From contig PLNF01000101.1 in assembly GCA_003141715.1 (NCBI GenBank), positions 17,856-54,899 of the forward strand: a stretch of DNA of 37,044 bases. Direction: 5' to 3'. Position numbers and translations under genes: made by a program. The stretch comes from Bacteroidales bacterium (GTDB lineage Bacteria; Bacteroidota; Bacteroidia; Bacteroidales; VadinHA17). Positions 33,736 to 37,044 of the stretch are shown here, in pieces. Numbering within the stretch: the stretch's first letter is position 1; every line of letters begins with the position of its first letter. The notes beneath the pieces were generated by a model that was not told the origin of the DNA, ran no database searches, and saw only the letters and a program-made list of their open reading frames with translations.

Positions 33736-34230
33736 TCACTCCTTACCTATCGTCACTTCTCTGAGAGTTGTTTTATCGGCTCCAAAAATGATTTCATATA
33801 ATTCAACTGTATTTGAAGGAGCTTTTACTGCCTGAAGGCTTTTAAGTGCATTCAGATCTGTTAAAGCATCAGTGCCTTTTGAGATCATAGCTGCCAATGC
33901 ATCGACAGACTCGCCAACTTTCCCGGTGGAAGTATATCCAAAAGTATCTATAGATCCATTTGTGAATTTCAGACTGACTTTTCTTGAATTCAATCCGTCA
34001 CGTATAACCATATACTGAGGATTAGCCAGGTCGGGCAGGTAAATAACTGTTGCTTTTACAATCCTGTTAGTCTCAGCATCTCTTTCAACATGCAAAAATG
34101 GTTTTACTGTATAATACTTTAAACCAGTTTTTACGGTGAGACCGCTGTTTGAATAAAATTGAACAGGCGCACAACCGGTCAACGTGAAGATAGCGACACT
34201 AACAAATAGAGCGAGCATTGTGTTTTTCAT
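33736..34230 (-). CDS. Small lipoprotein of unknown function
   Basis: From the ATG at 34230 the product has 164 residues with a lipobox (AIFTLTGCAPVQ, Cys19). An upstream ATG at 34326 would give 32 extra residues with no signal character and overlap the next gene, so I reject it. The mature part includes LTVKTGLKYYTVKPFLHVERD, which I recall from small Bacteroidetes lipoproteins, followed by ATVIYLPDLANPQYMVIRDGL, and a helical segment (ESVDALAAMISKGTDALTDL). No catalytic motif. The gene follows the receptor-like gene by 64 bases on the same strand and may be in the same transcript. Confidence 0.7.
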   Translation of the reverse strand: MKNTMLALFVSVAIFTLTGCAPVQFYSNSGLTVKTGLKYYTVKPFLHVERDAETNRIVKATVIYLPDLANPQYMVIRDGLNSRKVSLKFTNGSIDTFGYTSTGKVGESVDALAAMISKGTDALTDLNALKSLQAVKAPSNTVELYEIIFGADKTTLREVTIGKE

Positions 34231-34294
34231 AATATTTATTTTAGTGGTTGCAGAAGGTGGAATAAAGTTAAACAAATTATTTAAAACACCCAGC

Positions 34295-36676
34295 CTAGAA
34301 TCCTTTCTTTGGCATATTATCGACATCTTCTTTAGCGCGATTAATTTTATGAACTGCTTTCCCGGAATTAAACTGGTATGTGAATTTTAACCAGACTGGA
34401 ACGGCAGACAACCTTAAATCTCCTTCTGAATGACTGTAAAAATCCGGACCTTTGATTTCTGTCCCCTGGTAAGTGAACGATTTTGAAAACGGGATGGCAC
34501 TGGTTATCCCTACTTTGAATTTCTGGCTGAAAGTTTTTTCAAGTGAAATAAAATAGAGCGCATCACTGAATGACAAACTCTGGATATCGATTTCAGGACT
34601 GCTGTACTGAAATTGAAATGATGCAACAATATCGTATTTGAATGTCACAATAGCTGAAAGGCCCGATTCGAATGCAATTCTTTGTCTGTTATTTATATCG
34701 TATTGTTTTGCGAGATTATTTCCTATTGTACAAATGTTGAACAACTTAAAATATGGATTTATCGCAACAGCTTTGTGAAGCTTCAATGCTCCTGCCATCT
34801 GTATGCCATATTCATGAATATTTCCAAGGTTGGCTATCCTGGTTTCAAAAATACCCGCATCGTTAATAAAAGTATAATGATTGATGGCATCAGTTCTTTC
34901 TTTATGGAATAGCTGTAATGAAATAAAATTATTACCAATGGTATTAGAGTAATCCAGGGATAAGTTTTGTCTGAGTTCCGGTTTCAGGTCAGGATTTCCG
35001 CTCTCTATAGTATAAGGGTCATCCTGAGAAGTGTAAGGATTTAATTCATAAATGTTCGGACGATTAACTGTACGACTGTACGATAGTTTTATGTTTTGTT
35101 TCGGAGTAAGTTTATAGTTTATTGTTGCATTTGGTAATAAAGCAAAAACATTATTATTAAAACCGTTTGTCAGACCCGATGTCGACTTTTCGGCTCGCAA
35201 TCCTGTGTTCAGAGTATATTTTGAAAAAGTATATGTGATTGCTCCATATAACGCAAAGATACTCTCATCATATTTAAAGTCGTTCGACATCCTGTCCCTC
35301 AGCAGTTGTGATTTGGCTTTAATTCCGGCATCAAATTTGAGTTTTTCTGTAATTGGTGATGTATAATCAATCTTAAAACTTACTGAGTTTTGTTCAGGCT
35401 TAACCGAGTTTACCTGAGTTGCTGAAAAATTACCGGGCAAACTATCTTTGGCGATATAGGTTGTACTGTTTCCCGCTTTAAAATTGAAATAGCTTAAATC
35501 GAATGCAATTTCTCTGCCCGGCTTGTCAAAAACATGTCTGTAATAAAGAGAATAGAATGCCGAACGGTTAATATCTGCATCCTGTTTATGAGCTGACCAA
35601 TGCTGTTCATTAACTTCATCTCCCGTAACTTTCATCTCAACATTACCGTTGAGCTCATTTGAATAGGGATTATAGAAAGCATAAAAATTAATCTGATTCT
35701 TTTCGTTTAACAGATAATCGAATCCGTAATGAAACCGGTGCGACCAGTCTTTTTGACGAACTAACTGGTCCGATATGATTTCTGTTTCTCCCCAGTCATT
35801 CTGAAAACTACGATTACTGCTTTCAATTATATTGAAATAACTGAATTCACCATTGTAAGAAGTATATAAATTAAGCTTTTTGTAACTATAGTTAAAGCTG
35901 TAATCCGGAAAAGCATAAATCACCGACTTAGAAGTCGGAATGTCCAGATGAATATGCCCGTTTATTCCCGGTTCTTTATCTTTTTTAAGAATAATGTTAA
36001 TGACTCCTGTCACACCTGCATCATATCTGGAATCAGGGGTACTATTAACTTCCACTTTATCAATCTGACTGGCATTTAACTGACTCAAAAAATTCCTGTC
36101 ACGCTCTTTGCCATCTACCATAATAATTATGTGCTGACTGCCTTCGAGTGAAATGTTTTTCATTATATCTACCTGTACTCCCGGAATATAGTTTAATAGA
36201 TCAACCCCGTTATCTGAAGCATCGTACATTTTTTTATTCATGAAGTAAGTGGTCTTATCAGGCCCGGCTTTCGCTTTCATCCGTTCTCCGACAACAACTA
36301 TTTCACCGAGGGTCACAGATTTCTCCTGCAAAAGAATAGTACCCGTGTTATAGTCTTTTGTCAAATCTATATTTTTTGTTACACGGTCAAATTCTATTGC
36401 ACTGATTATGAGGCAATATTTTCCGGCAGGAATAGATTCTATATCAAATTCCCCATCCACATTGCTTGAAGTTCCGGTAATCAGGGTCGAATCCGACATT
36501 CTGCGTATTGCCACGGTAGCATAAGCCACAGGCTGCATGCTTTTCTGTTCCTTTAACTGACCGTTGATATGGAGTTTCTGTTGCCCCTGTCCTTGTAACA
36601 GAGAGAGACTTGTTGCAACAGCAAAAATCAACAGGATGCACTTTTTGCAAACTTTTTTTCCTAAAAATGATTTCAT
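34295..36676 (-). CDS. TonB-dependent receptor-like outer membrane protein (OMP_b-brl_3)
   Basis: The 793-residue protein starts with a signal peptide (ILLIFAVATSLSLLQGQ). Residues 34-115 are a carboxypeptidase-regulatory-like domain (LHINGQLKEQKSMQPVAYATV, GEFDIESIPAGKYCLII). A plug domain follows (LGEIVVVGERM, LLNYIPGVQV, QIDKVEVNSTPDSRYDAGVTGVINI), and residues about 300-793 are the OMP_b-brl_3 barrel, with the conserved SYSRTVNRPNIYELNPYTSQ and ESGNPDLKPEL segments. This group resembles TonB receptors but often lacks a partner SusD and a TonB box. Substrate unknown. Intact by length. The LytTR gene upstream may regulate it. Confidence 0.9.
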   Translation of the reverse strand: MKSFLGKKVCKKCILLIFAVATSLSLLQGQGQQKLHINGQLKEQKSMQPVAYATVAIRRMSDSTLITGTSSNVDGEFDIESIPAGKYCLIISAIEFDRVTKNIDLTKDYNTGTILLQEKSVTLGEIVVVGERMKAKAGPDKTTYFMNKKMYDASDNGVDLLNYIPGVQVDIMKNISLEGSQHIIIMVDGKERDRNFLSQLNASQIDKVEVNSTPDSRYDAGVTGVINIILKKDKEPGINGHIHLDIPTSKSVIYAFPDYSFNYSYKKLNLYTSYNGEFSYFNIIESSNRSFQNDWGETEIISDQLVRQKDWSHRFHYGFDYLLNEKNQINFYAFYNPYSNELNGNVEMKVTGDEVNEQHWSAHKQDADINRSAFYSLYYRHVFDKPGREIAFDLSYFNFKAGNSTTYIAKDSLPGNFSATQVNSVKPEQNSVSFKIDYTSPITEKLKFDAGIKAKSQLLRDRMSNDFKYDESIFALYGAITYTFSKYTLNTGLRAEKSTSGLTNGFNNNVFALLPNATINYKLTPKQNIKLSYSRTVNRPNIYELNPYTSQDDPYTIESGNPDLKPELRQNLSLDYSNTIGNNFISLQLFHKERTDAINHYTFINDAGIFETRIANLGNIHEYGIQMAGALKLHKAVAINPYFKLFNICTIGNNLAKQYDINNRQRIAFESGLSAIVTFKYDIVASFQFQYSSPEIDIQSLSFSDALYFISLEKTFSQKFKVGITSAIPFSKSFTYQGTEIKGPDFYSHSEGDLRLSAVPVWLKFTYQFNSGKAVHKINRAKEDVDNMPKKGF

Positions 36677-36855
36677 AATTACGTTTATTAGTTAGAATTT
36701 GCGAATAATTTACTTCAGCAAATTGAGGCAATAAGACGATTCGCTCCAACTAATTGGGATAGATGGCAAGGATTTGTTACCTGTTGTAATCGCAGGAAAA
36801 AAGATTGGATAATACCTGTGACAAACTGCAATAATTTGTGATGAACGGTATCTTC
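36677..36855. other. Intergenic spacer between receptor and regulator genes
   Basis: About 180 bases with no gene and no clear promoter box of the TAnnTTTG type. It must hold the receptor promoter unless that gene is read through from the LytTR gene. Confidence 0.4.
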
Positions 36856-37044
36856 CTAGGTATGGTAAAGGGCTGATAGTTTATTAAAATCCTTGGTATT
36901 TTTTCGTGAAACAGGAATTTTAATTTCAGTTTCTGATAGTTTTATCATGTAACCTAAAGTGTTTCCCTGCTTGCTTCTGACTTTTTTTAAATTCACAATA
37001 AATGCCCGGTGTATCCTTAAGAAGTAAGGAATTCCTGATAATTG
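36856..37044 (-). CDS. LytTR-type DNA-binding regulator (5' end outside window)
   Basis: Only the last 62 codons are present. They read PYFLRIHRAFIVNLKKVRS, then GYMIKLSETEIKIPVSRKN and a final TKDFNKLSALYHT before TAG. This is the second half of a LytTR domain: the R-I-H-R-x-F-I-V-N motif and the I-P-V-S-R-(R/K) strand are characteristic. Such proteins are usually response regulators with an N-terminal receiver domain, to be found beyond the right edge with a sensor kinase. It is transcribed in the same direction as the receptor gene, 179 bases upstream. Confidence 0.9.
   Translation of the reverse strand, partial: QLSGIPYFLRIHRAFIVNLKKVRSKQGNTLGYMIKLSETEIKIPVSRKNTKDFNKLSALYHT

Noticed and set aside
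34230-34326. Longer start for the small lipoprotein
   Set aside because: It would bury the lipobox signal 33 residues in and overlap the receptor gene by 32 bases.

Overview
The window looks like a chromosomal segment of an AT-rich Bacteroidetes, probably a Bacteroidales relative. The evidence is the TAnnTTTG-type promoter boxes, the mostly weak Shine-Dalgarno sequences, the lipoproteins with Cys-Lys-Lys or similar after the lipobox, and typical families (DUF3788, OMP_b-brl_3 receptor, DUF3494 adhesin, LytTR regulator, PorT-like barrels). No rRNA, CRISPR array, complete insertion sequence or prophage was seen.

Layout. 1-1373: an HdrC-HdrB pair (cut by the left edge), reverse strand. 1628-2687: two small reverse-strand genes. 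3227-8427: a class V aminotransferase-like enzyme, then ETF-quinone oxidoreductase followed closely by a single-chain fused EtfB-EtfA, a complete flavoprotein-to-quinone electron route. 8560-9272: a possible catalase C-terminal remnant and a Dps-like ferritin. 9331-14714: a CHAD protein divergent from 6-phosphofructokinase, SixA phosphatase, polyphosphate kinase 1 and a membrane methyltransferase, giving a polyphosphate/phosphate-signalling neighbourhood. 14775-17810: exported glutathione peroxidase, a CAP-domain protein and a PQQ-type beta-propeller. 18013-18087: tRNA-Pro(TGG), preceded by two palindromic elements.

18.1-28.0 kb is the accessory region, with every gene on the reverse strand. 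Read in transcription order from the right it holds a mosaic of gene fragments (TPR-protein tail, RadC core), an AbiE-type toxin-antitoxin cassette bracketed by a perfect 32-bp direct repeat, a frameshifted small gene, a type I restriction-modification system with HsdM and HsdS fused into one chain, and a three-gene operon of toxin-like protein, HTH antitoxin and SecB-like chaperone (a TAC module). A duplicated hsdS 3' end lies between hsdMS and the TAC operon. This is a defence/addiction island beside a tRNA gene, with clear traces of recombination but no integrase gene left in the window.

28.0-37.0 kb returns to ordinary Bacteroidetes surface and housekeeping genes: a beta-barrel protein, a degraded copy of the propeller gene start, a Gly/Met-rich lipoprotein, an ABC-F ATPase, a DUF3494 lipoprotein with a perfect palindrome at its promoter, a YunG-like protein, a small lipoprotein, a TonB-receptor-like barrel and the C-terminal end of a LytTR regulator.

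The most notable items are the TAC operon, the 32-bp-repeat-flanked AbiE cassette with its duplicated inverted repeats, the HsdMS fusion with a relic hsdS tail, and the fused ETF. All calls rest on reading the sequence and on remembered family motifs; no database search was run.
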